Source of the DNA: Anarhynchus alexandrinus
Taxonomy: Eukaryota > Chordata > Aves > Charadriiformes > Charadriidae
Length of the DNA stretch: 64,000 nt
Assembly (NCBI GenBank): GCA_008711295.1
Contig: VUYV01000189.1
Span: forward strand, 1,083,855 to 1,147,854
Reading direction: 5' to 3'
In this document: one piece after another, positions 1-11,898 of the stretch
How positions within the stretch are numbered: the stretch's first letter is position 1
Layout of the letters: the number at the start of each line of letters is the position of its first letter
The notes under the pieces: model-generated
What the model saw: only the letters and a program-made list of their open reading frames with translations
Told to the model about the DNA's origin: nothing
Database searches by the model: none
Program-made: the position numbers and the translations under genes

Positions 1-640
1 TCCCTAGGATTTAGATAGGAAAAAATTTTTAAAACAGGAAAATAATGTACTGTTAAAGTTGATTAGCTGGCTGTAGTCTCCTAGATACAGAAGATTTCCT
101 CCTTTTGCACAGCAGGTGCACGCATGACTTATGCAGGCAAAGCTCAATTTTGTAAAGGTTAAATTTGATCAAATTGATTAAATACAGATTTTTCTTCCAT
201 TCTATCAGTTCCAGGTTTATGCTTACTGGTTAGAAACCTGTTTCCCAAAAGCCATAGCAATTTCCTTACTTTATTGTATCTGATTGTTAAGCAACTACAA
301 TTTCAAGTAAAGAAACAATTCTTTTACTTGCAACTCCAAAGTCGCGCCCTGCAAAAATGTTCCTGTTCACCTGTGACAAAATGAGTAAAAATTAATTTCT
401 CCAAACCCACTATGTTTGGCACATCAGTGCTCAGACCAGATGAAACGATCGCTTCAAGTAAAAGCACTTTTTCTTTTAGCAAGTCAGAAGAACAAAGTTT
501 CCAAAAGTGTCACACACCGAGAGAAATAAATTACTTTTCTCACTTGGCCGAAACTGAAAACACAGGTCCGGAACCTGAAAAATGTTTAAAAAAAAAAATC
601 AAGCTAAGCACTGCGTATATGATTAGCAATGTTGACTCTG
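1..640. other. AT-rich non-coding DNA, nothing recognised
   Basis: This is unique AT-rich sequence with short A and T runs. An open frame begins at 412 and runs into the CpG block that follows. Its translation is Ser/Lys-rich and then Gly/Arg/Pro-rich, and the change tracks base composition rather than any protein domain. I see no splice-site pattern, repeat family or RNA gene. Confidence 0.6.
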
Positions 641-875
641 ACGGGGATTCTTATGTAGGTAAAGTTAAAGACGCGCACGAGGACTGGGGAAGAGCTAGCC
701 CAGGCTCCGGGAGGCTGAACGCGTTAAATTCCCGGTTGAAGTGTCCGGTGGAGGGTGAACGTTCACCACCTTGCGGAAGGTGCGGGGCCCAGGGGCGAGA
801 CCGCGAGCTCACGCCCGGGCTGGGGGCTGGCGGCGGGCAGGGCTTCCGCTCCTCGCCACGAAAAACCCTTCGCGC
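641..875. promoter_or_regulatory. CpG-rich block, possible orphan CpG island
   Basis: The sequence changes abruptly from AT-rich to GC-rich with many CpG dinucleotides (ACGCGCACG, ACGCGTT, GACCGCGAGC, GGCGGCGGG). Bird genomes are generally CpG-depleted, so such patches usually mark unmethylated promoters or enhancers. A perfect 14-bp palindrome lies at 754-767. Just downstream is a TATAAAT motif near 884. Open frames occur here on both strands and overlap one another, which is expected of stop-poor GC-rich DNA and does not show coding. Promoter function is inference. Confidence 0.4.
754..767. repeat. Perfect 14-bp palindrome GGTGAACGTTCACC
   Basis: GGTGAAC is followed directly by its reverse complement GTTCACC with no spacer. 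It sits inside the CpG-rich block. The halves resemble variant nuclear-receptor half-sites in an everted arrangement, but that link is weak. It may simply be a chance palindrome. Confidence 0.6.
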
Positions 876-1319
876 CACCCAGCAATTATAAATGGAATTT
901 ATTCGGGGTCATTAACTACGCAGAGACAGCTGTGAGCACCGGTGAGATTTACTTAGCGTGAGGACATCAGAATTAACCGATCTCCTAGATTAGAGGTACA
1001 AATCTGCGCGCCGAACCCGTACAGATCAATGCTAAGCGAATCATTAATATTCCGTACGAAGCAGAAAATGAAGCCGATGGAAGCCGGTCCCCCTACCTTG
1101 TCATTACATTCTCTATTACCGCAAGTTCATCCAAAATTGCAAATCATTACTGTTTCTCCAGCATCTGCCACACTCCGCTACCGTCCCTGGAGCACTCAGA
1201 GAGTCAAATATGTGTAGCAAAGCATAAAACTACTAGCACCACTCATCCGTGGTTGCACAGACGCATCTGAACATTACTTTAAAAGTGTCATAGACCTTAT
1301 ATTTATTGTTCCGAATAAA
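876..1319. other. Non-coding DNA, nothing recognised
   Basis: This is unique sequence of mixed composition between two CpG-rich blocks. No repeat, RNA gene or plausible exon is seen. Confidence 0.55.
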
Positions 1320-1610
1320 CATTAGTCTCACGAGCGGAGGAGCGCCGAGGACTGGAGGCTGGTAATTACTCACGGGATAGGTACACTGCCATTAGCGGCG
1401 ATGAGAGCCTCTCTCTCCTTCCACGTCAGCGGATTTCGGCACGAGGAGACAGCATCCTGCCTCAGACGGGAGGATTTAACTCCCCGCTTCTTTCGTCTCA
1501 GGGACTTAGGCAAAGGACCGTGACGTTGCTGGAGGTTTGACCGGCTTTTGACACAAATCGCGCCAGGCGCAGCACACGGACAATCAGCGGCGCCTATAGG
1601 CTCTGGTTTT
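1320..1610. promoter_or_regulatory. CpG-enriched block with CRE-like half sites
   Basis: CpG dinucleotides are frequent (ACGAGCGGAGGAGCGCCG, TTAGCGGCGATG, ATCGCGCCAGGCGC). Two sites resemble cAMP-response half sites: CACGTCAGC near 1422 and GTGACGTTG near 1519. A pyrimidine run CTCTCTCTCCTTCC lies beside them. No coding frame is plausible. A regulatory role is inferred from composition only. Confidence 0.3.
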
Positions 1611-2150
1611 CAAGGACTATGTAGTCTTCATGTGTGTCTGAAGTCAGCAACATCACTTCAGTTTTCAGTCTTTCAGTTTTCAGCAAGATCGCTTTTCAGT
1701 TTTAATCCAGGCCTTTCAATACGTCTCAAAAACTAATATTTGGGCCACCTGAAATATTTCGCGACGCTTTCATTTTTGCAAAAACTGTCACCCCTCCTAA
1801 AATGCTGATAAAATTCTCATTTTTTTCAATGAAATTTGGGGGGTTTAACCTGTTTTAATCCTTATTTTGATTTCAAAAGCTATGTATTTTTAATAGTTTT
1901 AAAATAAAAATTCCTCTATGAGCCATTTTTTGTGAAAATTCAGCGCATTTTCAGAGTCAACAAGCAGAAAAACCCGTTACCGAGCTCTAGCAGTGTTAAC
2001 TTTAGGAGAATGAAGATTCAATTGTCCATCTGATACCAACGCACTACAAACATCGAGGCGAAACAAAATTGTCCTTTACACTTTTTGTATTTCTAATTAG
2101 AAGGGGCGAGAATCTTTTCAAAGGGGACTTTCTTCTCATCTCATGGAAGC
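1611..2150. other. AT-rich non-coding DNA
   Basis: Apart from the small tandem at 1654-1705, this stretch is low-GC and dominated by A and T runs (TTTTTTCAATGAAATTT, AAAATAAAAATTCC). It could be an old decayed repeat, but no family can be assigned by eye. Confidence 0.5.
1654..1705. repeat. Short degenerate tandem of TTCAGTTTTCAG
   Basis: The motif CTTCAGTTTTCAG is followed by TTTCAGTTTTCAG and then by a partial third unit TTTTCAGTTTTAA after a 9-base interruption. It looks like a small local slippage product. No function is suggested. Confidence 0.5.
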
Positions 2151-2760
2151 CCGCGACGAGCAGCAGCGCGCTGTCAGGGGAGTCGGAACGAAGGCTGAGG
2201 CCCAGATGTTTCTGTGAAACGCTACTCGAAGGACTCTGACCCAGGAGCACAGGTCCACGCAGGACACCGAACCGTGCCGACGCTCGCCGCACTCGCCAGG
2301 CAGCGGAGACGCTTGCTCTACGACGCGACTCCCAACAGCTTTTCAACCCACGTGGGTTACGCCCACCAAAAATGGGAGCCACCTCTGTACTGCCATCCAA
2401 AAAAATTAGGTGTTGGGCTCATTCCAATTTTCCACTGGCGCGCTACGTGACATGGGGGGAAGAGAAGATAAACAAAACTAGTAAGATATTGAAATGTCCC
2501 ACTGTTTCTCTGGCAGCCCCAAAACCGAGCGCCGACGTGCGCTTTGGCAGAGCGCTGCTTCAAGGCTGACAGGAATTGGGATCACTCTGGTTTCCATCAG
2601 CCACTGGCCCGACCCGGGGCCTTTGGCGCTGTCCTCTAAGGGGTGGCTTTGGCAGACGGAGACGTGGGAGAACCCCCCTCGCCACACCACACCGCCCTCG
2701 GGGTGGAAACTGGGGCTCCGCACGCCGACCGAAACCGAGGAAATGCGCCATAAGGCTTTT
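2151..2760. promoter_or_regulatory. GC- and CpG-rich block
   Basis: CpG-rich sequence occurs in patches (CCGCGACGAGCAGCAGCGCGC, GTGCCGACGCTCGCCGC, CGAGCGCCGACGTGCGC). Many short open frames overlap here on both strands, which is typical of stop-poor GC-rich DNA, and none resembles a known protein. With the blocks at 641-875 and 1320-1610 it forms a 2-kb cluster of CpG-rich patches at the left end of the window. Such a cluster is compatible with a nearby developmental-gene promoter or an orphan island. This is inference. Confidence 0.35.
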
Positions 2761-3065
2761 TATAACTCGTCTCAGCCCCGCAGAAGGCAATAGGCAGCCT
2801 TTTATTTTTTTCTTTTTTTCCTCCAGTAAAAATCTGCCTTTCTGCATTGCTCATATTCAGCTCACAATCAGATGCTATGCAGATCAGTGCCCAAAATATC
2901 AATCCAGCCAAATGTTTGCCAGAGCTTTAGGGAAACCTTACGGTCTCAGAACTATTTGCATTCCGAGCCGAATGTGCTTTAATTTCAATCCTACTGGCAT
3001 CTGCTATGTTTTCACAATCTTTCAGATGGGTTACTCGGGTTATTAGCAAGTAACTACAGTGATTT
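2761..3065. promoter_or_regulatory. Candidate conserved non-coding element with POU octamer
   Basis: Complex, repeat-free sequence immediately follows the CpG cluster. It contains a perfect octamer ATTTGCAT at 2954-2961 (a POU/OCT binding motif), plus ATGCTATGCAGAT and GGTTATTAGC. Frames are interrupted and the sequence is not low-complexity. This is the pattern of vertebrate conserved enhancers, but conservation cannot be measured here. Confidence 0.25.
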
Positions 3066-3840
3066 GACTTTTGTTTTCACTCTTCCCTCCACCTAATACA
3101 GAACGGCAGCAAACCATGTCTGAGACTCTGCTACAGTCTGGTCCGCCCTGTCCATTCGATTTGACGTTTTGGGGTTTTATTTTTAGCTCGAGGTTTACTT
3201 TCCAGTGTCCGCCCACACCTTACAACAGTATAATTTATGTGCCACGCAGGTACCCCTCAAGATACATTCGGGTTGTAGCTGATCTTTGGCCTGTGTTGAC
3301 ACCTTTCCTTCCCCGTCTATGCTCATCTCCTCGGTCGCTCCAAAACAAGCAGCTCCCAACTCCACAAGCAAATCGTTCCGTGAAAGACCTTTCGCTGACA
3401 CCTCCTCCTTGCTTGACACCTTTTATTCCCTGAGCCTTTCCTTAGCAGATGCCAATCTCTTCTTTTTATCAACTGGTACCAGTGCAACTGCTGGATTTGC
3501 TCTCTTTCTCTCCAGACCTGTGCTTCAGGCCCGCCGGGCCAGCCCGAGCTGGGACAAGAGGCGATGGCGAAGAGACTTGTGGGGAACTGCATTCAACTGT
3601 GGAAGCAGCTGTGGTCCGTGAACAACAAACAACTTAGAAAATTCACCTTTTTAATTTACCTAATAAAAACGGATGACAGCGGTGTGGGATGGATTCGAGA
3701 TGCTTCAGGCTGGTGTTTGGACGAGCAACAACGGAAGGATCCTCAGGAGCCCTCGCTTAAGGGAGGGCTGATTCTCCCTCTGGTTTGCTTTCCAATGCTT
3801 GGGAAGCACTAATGAGCGTTTTAAATCAAAGCGCATCTCA
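3066..3840. other. Unique non-coding DNA, no confident call
   Basis: Mixed-composition unique DNA. A polypyrimidine tract ending in CAG (TCTCTTTCTCTCCAG near 3517) could act as a splice acceptor, but the following sequence shows no conserved frame and no matching donor is convincing. No repeat family is recognised. Confidence 0.5.
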
Positions 3841-4245
3841 AATATTAATGATGTTTCAGTGTGCCTCCCATTGAACGTAGAGCGGCGCACAGCGCTTTTT
3901 GGCCGATTTTATTTTTTTTTAATAGATTTTGCACTCTAACTGACATTAGCAAGAGACCTGCGAGCGGCATTAACGAATTAAGGGTGCTTAGTTGCCTGCC
4001 CGTCTTTATCCCAGCCACCCAATCAGCAACGGTTATGGTCGAGCTTGCGGAAAACCCCTCCAGAAACAGTTTCAAATGAAAACACCTTTTATGCCCTTTG
4101 GTTTAGTGCATCTTTTTATTTTTATATTTTTATAGGGATTGGCTGTCAGGAGAGACACATCACATCGCGTCGTTTATATATAACGCCATTACAAAGACTT
4201 GATGTTTAGCTGCAGCTCACCAGGGCTGCTTTCCTTTTGGGGGGG
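3841..4245. promoter_or_regulatory. Candidate regulatory segment with two opposed CCAAT boxes
   Basis: CCAATCA lies at 4019-4025, and its inverse ATTGG lies at 4138-4142. These are NF-Y-type motifs in opposite orientation about 120 bp apart. A TATA-like run TTTATATATAA follows near 4173. The segment is unique, with scattered CpG. The motifs are short enough to occur by chance, so the regulatory call is tentative. Confidence 0.22.
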
Positions 4246-6760
4246 TACTTTGTGCCAAAATGAGAGGAAATAGCGTTTCCTCCGAGAGTAATGAGCAGCT
4301 GGTGCTTTTGCCCTGGTGTTTATGGGATGTAATAGGCACAGTGGCACATTTGGAACTGGTTGGGGAGAAAACTAAACGCTGCTTTCTTTTATCTTTATCA
4401 CCCCTTTTCCCAAGAAGGTTTTTCAGTTTCTATGGTTTATACTAATTTTAGAAAACGCAATAAAAACGAAACCACAGCACTTTGCCACAACGTAGTCGGA
4501 TATTACAGTGTATGCTTGGTAAAGATGGACCGTTTTTATCAACTGGAATCATAAAAGCTAAGACAATAAAATATTTTTAAAACTTCTCCAAATAGTTCTT
4601 GGAAGAATTAAAGCAAAGGGAGTACATCTGGAAATTATATTTGGAGAAGAACCAGTGAAATTGCCAAAAACTGTACATCTGCTCTTCTGGCCATTGTCTG
4701 ACCTTCACTTGCGTGTTCATGGCTGCCGTCCTCATACCACGAAACTTTAATCCAGCGACAGGACAACAGCAGAAGAACTTTAAACGTACCAATTTCTCCT
4801 AAATAGCATTTCCCAGTTCTTCAACCAGTGCAAACTGGTATAGCTCCATTGACCGCGATAGAGCTACGCAACTCTGAAAACAATATAAACCCATTGAGAC
4901 AGAACGGGGATCTGCTCCTTTACTCACAGCACTTCAGACTGACTGATGAGACCATTATGGGTCGTGAATAGGGGTGGCAAACACTGTTCCACAGATAACA
5001 TCCTCTTCATCAGCCAAACTAATTGGTATTTTTGGTGATCTTACAAACATTGCATAAACTAACGATACGCACTTGATACCAGTTCAGTAGCCAAAGACTA
5101 TTTGTTTGTGTTGATATCATGTGACGACACACATAATTATCTGCCCTTCTGGTAACAGTGCTCTTTGCACGGATCACCATTAATACAAAGAGTTATGTCA
5201 TTCTCCAGTAGTGATGTCATACTGGTGATTCTAGAAATGAGATTACGGGCAAGCAAGGAACAGTACTCTTCATAGGTGGTTACACAAAGAGACTTTAGTA
5301 GGGTGCCACTTGGGTATTATTCAGCTGATGAGAAAGTCTAAACACATGTTTATGGAATTTTTTTTTTATACGGGTCAAGATTACCTAAAGCTTTAAGAAT
5401 GGTTATTTACTCAGCATTGCCTAAAATTTGCCCCCTGAATCCAGATTTGGGCATGTTATTTAGTTAGGTGGGTTTTTTTTCTAAAGTGATGGCCTTCCAC
5501 AAAAGCAAGTTAGAACTAGGACAGGTATGTAGGGCACTCAAATGTTGATTTAAAACCCTACCATAAGGACTAAATTTGAAAAACACGGGTTTTAGCATTT
5601 CTCGGGGGAAATACATCATGGCTAGAGCCACGCTTATGGGAACCTCCAAACGGGTTGCAGTTCCTCTGAATGTTCGCAGCATCCATGAGACAAGAAAACT
5701 CTACATAAGCCTGAAAGTTACTTACTTGGGTCATAATAAATTCTGACAGTGATTCAACTTGGTTTCAGGTTGTGCTGCAAACTGAAGGTTCACACCAGGT
5801 GTACTGAATTCAACACTTATGAATCATTTCAGGCATGGCTGAACACAACATTTCTGACCTACTACTGAAATGAAAGAAGGTGATGTGAGGAGGTACCTTG
5901 GGCACACCAGGGAAGCATCATCCCATGAAGCCTCCTGCTTCACCAGCGTCACACAAGAGAAGAGCTCCTCACTGTAACTTGGATCACCATCGGCGTCACC
6001 CAGAGGCTGGCTCAGCTCACAAGGCACTACTGGTATTGTCCTCACATTTCCTTACCTCTCCCTCACATTCCTCCTTTTGACATAGCCCTCAGGATGAAAG
6101 AGGAGACGTGCTACTGAAGCAATGGAGGAGATGAATCCAATCACCAAAATGTCCCTCTTCTTCCACAGGCCACAGCTGCCTTCACCACCCCTCGCTGAGG
6201 GTGCCCTGACATGCCCTGCAGAGCCGGGCACGTCGGCATCCCCGAGACTACCTGACCACGAGCTGGCACAGCCCTCTTTCTGCCCTGACACCTAAACTTC
6301 CTGCCTTGTCTAGAAGTCACTGTGCCTTGCCTCGCTGACACCAAGCAGCCGCCTTAGACATCTGGTTAACCTCATGCTCCATTTACCTCCGCTCTTTCGC
6401 TGGAGGATGTGACAGCCCGCCTTCAAAAAGCTCTGAGCTGGAGGGGTACGGGGAAAACCTCCCTGCCCAATGCAAGAAGAATAGGCAGAACCATGTTTAC
6501 AGCCAGAGATCTCCACTATTCGTTGGATGGTGCAGGAATATATTGTGCGCAGTTTGCTGATGAGGGAATTTGTCTTGCTTGTCAGCGTGAGGCTGAGCAC
6601 ATTGCAACCCCAACTATTACTGATTCGTCTTTTCCTTCTTTCTTTCCTTTACATTGGCATGTTTCACACGTTTTAAATAAACTAAAATAAAATCCCCGTT
6701 AAGTCTGAACACCAAATCCTGTCCTGCAAAACTTTACATACTGCAAAACTGCGCTCTTTT
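4246..6760. other. Unique non-coding DNA
   Basis: Mostly AT-rich unique sequence. An old amniote-type palindromic repeat remnant is listed separately at 4826-4915. Part of the interval (about 5030-5240) is repeat-free and rich in short A/T-core motifs and could be regulatory. Nothing coding is recognised, and the open frames are below 100 codons and overlap on both strands. Confidence 0.5.
4826..4915. repeat. Degenerate ancient amniote palindromic repeat
   Basis: The core ACTGGTATAGCTCCATTGAC is followed by a decayed inverted partner GATAGAGCTACG and later by GGGGATCTG. This matches a repeat pattern I know from bird, turtle and crocodile DNA, in which GTAGCTCCATTGACTTCAAT is followed by its inverse and a GGATCTGGCCC-like tail. 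I cannot name the family with confidence. Divergence is high, so the insertion is old. Confidence 0.4.
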
Positions 6761-6982
6761 CATAGAATCATAGAATCATAGACTGGTTTAGGTTGGAAGG
6801 GACCTTGAAGATCATCGAGTTCCAACCCCCCTGCCATGGGCAGGGACACCTCCCACCACACCAGGCTGCCCAAGGCCACGTCCAGCCTGGCCTTGAACAC
6901 CTCCAGGGATGGGGCCTCAACAACCTCTGTGGGCAACCTGGGACAGTGCCTCACCACCCTCACAGTGAAAAACTTCTTCCTA
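6761..6982 (-). mobile_element. CR1 LINE, 5'-truncated, 3' end only
   Basis: The left edge consists of tandem CATAGAAT units, the reverse complement of the diagnostic CR1 3' end (ATTCTATG repeats), so the element reads right to left. The next 200 bp encode on the minus strand the last part of CR1 ORF2, the C-terminal tail after the reverse transcriptase ([20 protein letters not shown]). Homology stops near CTTCTTCCTAA. Three terminal ATTCTATG-type units are present, more than in the other copies. It carries several private substitutions (for example ACTGGTTTAGG and GCCATGGGC), so it appears older than the copies at 28.6, 33.1 and 54.9 kb. Confidence 0.95.
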
Positions 6983-9900
6983 AAAACCTTTGAAACCATC
7001 GGATACCTCACCATTGGCTTTGGCAGCAAGCCCCATCCTACTTAGTCTTTAAAAAGTACCTTGCATGGCTCCTTCAGAGAAAACGGGGCTGCAGCGCTAT
7101 TTGCATTCTTTTAACTGAGTTATGATCATTACAGGAGTTTCCAGAGGAGACCCGGCGTGCTCCAGCCTGACCTCCTCCACTCCGCACTGCCCTCGGAGCA
7201 AAGCAACTCCAGAGCGTGCTCCTGAACTCCAGAGCTCCTCTTGCTTACAGCAACTCCTTGCCATACAAAAGAAACGTATCTTTGGAAAAGCGTTCCAGAG
7301 AAGAGTGCAACACATGAGGCTTCTCGTCCCCAGGCTGCGTGGTTAAATAGCGTTCAGGAATCAAAACAGACAAGCAACTAGTACGAACATTTGTACAATC
7401 CCTCCAAGAACGGAGAGAGGTTTTCTAACATTAGCAACCTCTTTAGGAGAATTTCTGTTTCGCAAATGCTTTTTGTACCGTTCTGCCTCTTCCCTTAAGC
7501 TCTTTCCATTTAGTCCGCTGGCTCCATGCTCTCTTTTTTTCAGAAGCTCTAAGATGGTACTTGCCATGGGCACAAGGTTTTGCAATACCTGACACAAGAC
7601 GACGAAGAGGCTCTGACAGCAGAGTTAAATAACTGTTGGTAGCTAATACACAGTATTATTCACTTTACCTGATGGAAACTCAGTCAAAAGCCCACTCCTT
7701 ATCATTAAAATCTACATCTCATAGCGCGATTAGGTTTTTTGGGTTGGTTGTTCCACCCCATCGTTAGTCCGTGTTTGGCATAGCAAAGCTTGCCGTGGCT
7801 TCACTGGGGTAAGATGGGGGAGAGGCTTATTAAGCTATTGAAAAAAAAAAATAAAATACTGAGCAAATCTGACTACCAGTAATCTGTGCAAACCCTCCCT
7901 GGTCAGGAACGGGTCACTGTCATCTTATGGTAGGACACAGGAATTCATCTTGCTGGAGTAAGAATATGGCATACCTCACAACCTCTGTTGTGTACCTCGC
8001 TACCTTTGCCACTTTGCTCCATTTAAGGTAGGTTGTTTTTTTTTTTTATAGTAGTCAATCTGAAGTTTTAATTTACATTCAATAAATCACCTTGACCTGC
8101 TGCACCAACCACCCAGCAGGTGGTAGACCTAGGAGGAACTCCTGGGAGAACTTAGCACACACCCCAACGTTCTCATGACTACAGCACAATCAATTTGAGC
8201 TCTGGGCCCAGGATTAAAACGTGCAGCCATATTTCAAGCTCCACACTTGCAGCCTGGGCATCGGGCTGCTCTGGCCTGCGTGCCTGACGTAACCCCCTCT
8301 CCCCAGGGGTCTCCACATCGTGGTTCAGACAAGGCATAGCGGCCGAGTCTCTTCCTGCCTACCTAGCAAAGACCCTCACGTGTCTTACAGCAAGCAGTGA
8401 GCAAACTCATTTTCAGCCCGGTGTGGCGTTGATCCCGACTATCTTTTGTCTGTCTTCTCTAGGAAGTAACTGCTTTATGCTTCTGAGTTGTGCTTATCCT
8501 GCTTTTGGATTTTCTGCGCTCACGGCAAAACCTATCCGCAGCGACCACCAGAGGAGGGTTACACTGCCGCCTGATTGCACACCAGAGCTGACCCAAAACC
8601 ACCAAAGGCCGTTTCGGCTACCTGGGGTGGATGGAGCACAGGAGCATCTCAACAGCCTGGCCACAGCCTTGCCAAAACACCCGAAGAAGGATGTGCGTAA
8701 GCCGAAGCCGTTCAAAACAGCATCTTTGACTTGGTGCGTGGGGGCACCTGGGAAGCACGTGCCACCGTGGTGTGTACGGTAACGCTGCCCTGAGAGAAGC
8801 TGTGTTTATCGTACCCAAAAATCTTCAGATAGTTGGCAGTTGGCTGGCTGCAGCCCCACGGCAGGCACAGCACAGGTCTGTGTCCTCAGCAACACATCTG
8901 CACTGAATGTACGTACGGCTCCACATAGGACGACGAGCCAAGCCCCAATAACTCCCAGGAAGACTCCCAGAAGGCACGCGCTTATCAGCTCACTCCTGAT
9001 CCATTTCAGCTCTTTTTAAAAGCAAAAATAACCTCTTCCCTGATTCACCAGCCATAAACCCACTGGAATATTCTCCAGCGAGCCGATGGATTTGTCATGC
9101 CAGGATCGCACAGATCGGTAAGAGAGCAAGTGATGTATTATAATTGCACATAAAGGACTGGAACGATCTTTTGCATCTTTATTTACTTCTATTAGAAAAT
9201 GTCTTGGCAGACTTCGCCATTAACATTTTCCGCTTTCTCAAGGAAAAGATAATTTATCCTCTTAAGGATATTAGACTCCTGTGTATTGTTTTTCCCCATT
9301 CGGTATCCTTGATTCCCCCTTCTGAACACTTGAGTGCTTGCAATCAGCACACAATGACACTTACTAATAACAACTGAACTACAACACCCCACCATAACGT
9401 TGTTCTAATACCATATATAACACCATATAACACCAGCAATGTGGAGCCGCTTCGCTGCGCGGAGACTCCAGTCTCTCCATACCTACATCTGTTTTCTTTT
9501 CCCTCCGGTACATCTGCTGTGGAGCGTGACCCCTGCTGAGCACGACGAGACCCAAACTCCTGTCTTCTGCTGTAATTCTGAGCCCCAATTCAAATTCTGG
9601 TGCTTGGCTTTAATTTCTCGGAACCTGACAGATGCTGGATCAACACAACGGCGTGCAGAAAGCTGTGCGCCGTGTTCTGCTGTCTTTGTTATGCTTATTA
9701 CATTCTGCTGGAGAGGTGGCCAACAAACAAATTCTGGAGCACACCTTCTTGTTACGTTATATGCCGCATCGCCAGCGCCAAGGGAAATGCAGGAGGCGCA
9801 TATGGGAAAAGGGGGAAGAAATGTTAGACGGCTAATCTATACAGCAGACCGCTAAACCGCAGTGCCGCTCTATCTGCTTCAAACAGCAACAGAGAGAAAA

Positions 9901-11702
9901 ACATTCACTGATGAAATTATCCATTTTTTTTCCCCCACTAAATTATGTCCTTATTGGTAACAGACATACACATAATACAGTAATAGACTGGAGCAGCTGC
10001 TCCACCAGTGTTGCAAGACTGCAAGCCTTGAGCGTTCCCGGGGTCCCTGAGCTCTGCAGTCCCTCCTTCTCTGCACCTCCCCAGAGCTCAAGAAAGTCCA
10101 AACGAATTTCACTTGTAACCCTCTCTTTCCACAGGAGGAGGAAGAGAAAAATATAAATCCTTATCCAACAGAGAAAGGACATCTTAGATTTGTGCCAAGG
10201 ATATTTTTTTTTTCCTCTATTTAATTCTACAGGTCTAATAAATAACCTCTAAAGTCCTCTATTGGCATCTTCCTTTTGAAGCGCTATAGGCTGTTCCTTA
10301 AGAGAGCTAATGAAATCCTTAGTGTGCTTCTTGGTCCTCACTTTGTTTATGAGTAGCACATACAAGAGCTGATCAACATCACCATCACCAAGAGTGAAAG
10401 AAATCTATCCCTACTGCTGTTAAAAATAAGGCTTATAGGCATACGCACGCATGTTCCTTCAGACAGGCGCTGTTCGGCAGTGTTGGAGACACGTTATTGA
10501 GCGACAGAAACTTTTAACACCCAGAACGGCTGTTCCACGTATCTGTAGATACAGATCTCTGCAGAGTCCTAACAGATATTTTATAAATACCGTTCCATCC
10601 CAGGCACGCACGTGACTGGTAAATCCCAGGGGACCGGGCTTACTGGTCCTTCCCTGTGCGTGAGAGCGGGCGAGCACTTCACCAGGCTAAGCACTTCAAG
10701 GCACCTCAGACCTTCACTCTTCCATTAGTAGACTCCAAATTCCTGCGGCTGAGCAGCAGAGCGATCGCTGGGCACGAAGGAAGCCCTCTCCCGGGTCCCC
10801 CTTCTGCGCTCCATCCACCGGATTTCAATCCTTCCCCATTCAATATGAGACGCTTTGCTTTTTTGGCAGGCTGTTGTCCTAGCGGGCGGGCTGATGAGAA
10901 GACCTGGGGAAAGCCTGGAAGGTCTTTGGCATATTTAGCTATATGCTCTTAGTAAGAACAATTTAATTTGGTTAAAAGTATAATTAAAAGAAATCACTGG
11001 AGGACACCTTGTGACTTGGTGAGAAGCTACGCCGAGGTAACGTGTAAACCTTATTGAGTTCCTTTAGAAAAGTGGGAAAATTCCATGAATAACAACAATA
11101 AAACTTCTGCCATCCTCTACAGCAAATGAAGAGTTTGAGTAGCTGGCTTCTTCACAAGCTTTTTAAATGGGAATTTTCACTTTTCTTGTATGGTAACTTT
11201 CCCCAATTTTTTCTCCACTCTCTCCTCTCCCCCACCACTCTTTGCTTCTGAATAAGGGTAGAAAGGAAAAGACCGAACAGAAATACTTTTTCTTTCTTTG
11301 GGGAAAGACAAATTTGAGAGAAATTCGTATTAAGGTGAAATTTTGATGATGAAGATAAACGTTCAAAATGTTTTGACAGCTCTATTTTTATTTATGTAGC
11401 ATGGGATAGATTTATGCTATTCTACAGTATAGACCGGGGCTCTGCAGCGGTGAACAAACGAAAGCCCAAGCGTTTTTCCCTGTAATATTTCATACATCGG
11501 AAAAACACATATGAAAATACAATGATCATGGAATCATAGCTGGAGCTCCTGTGAAGGTCCATTTGCACACCCACCTCATTCACATGCACAGTTCTGATGT
11601 GTGTGTGGACCTATGCGTTATTCAGAGTATTAACTGGGTGAATGCCCAGCTGGTCATCTCTACCTACAAACACCTATATGTACATGGTGAGTGGATACCA
11701 CA
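6983..11702. other. Unique non-coding DNA
   Basis: About 4.7 kb of mixed unique sequence follows the CR1. Homopolymer runs occur near 7840 (A) and 8036 (T). A small repeat of ATATAACACCATATAACACC occurs near 9415-9434. Open frames reach about 138 codons (9439-9855, plus strand) but look like translated random sequence and overlap frames on the other strand. Near 11530 the motif CATGGAATCATAG may be a very decayed CR1 end. No RNA gene or exon is recognised. Confidence 0.5.
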
Positions 11703-11898
11703 AAAAATTTCTTCACCAAAAGGGTTATCAAGCACTGGAACAGGCTGCCCAGGGAAGTGGTGGAGTCACCATACCTGGAGGTATTTAAAGGACGGGTAGA
11801 CACAGTGCTTATGGACATGGTTTGGTGGTGGTTTTGGCAGCGTTAGGTTGATGGTTGGACTTGATGATCTTAAAGGTCCCTAGATGATTCTATGATTC
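11703..11898 (+). mobile_element. CR1 LINE fragment, older subfamily
   Basis: The sequence TCAAGCACTGGAACAGGCTG, followed by a GCCCAGGGAAGTGGTGGAGT-like stretch, then GTTGATGGTTGGACTTGATG and a final GATTCTATGATTC, is the 3' end of an avian CR1 read on the plus strand. The terminal ATTCTATG is present but short, and the usual 'TTCCAACCT' before it is lost. It belongs to a different CR1 subfamily from the other five copies and is more diverged, so it is probably an older insertion. It is 5'-truncated, leaving only about 200 bp. Confidence 0.88.

Noticed and set aside
3500..3620. Possible splice acceptor followed by an exon near 3519
   Set aside because: Only the polypyrimidine-CAG pattern is present; no conserved frame or convincing donor.
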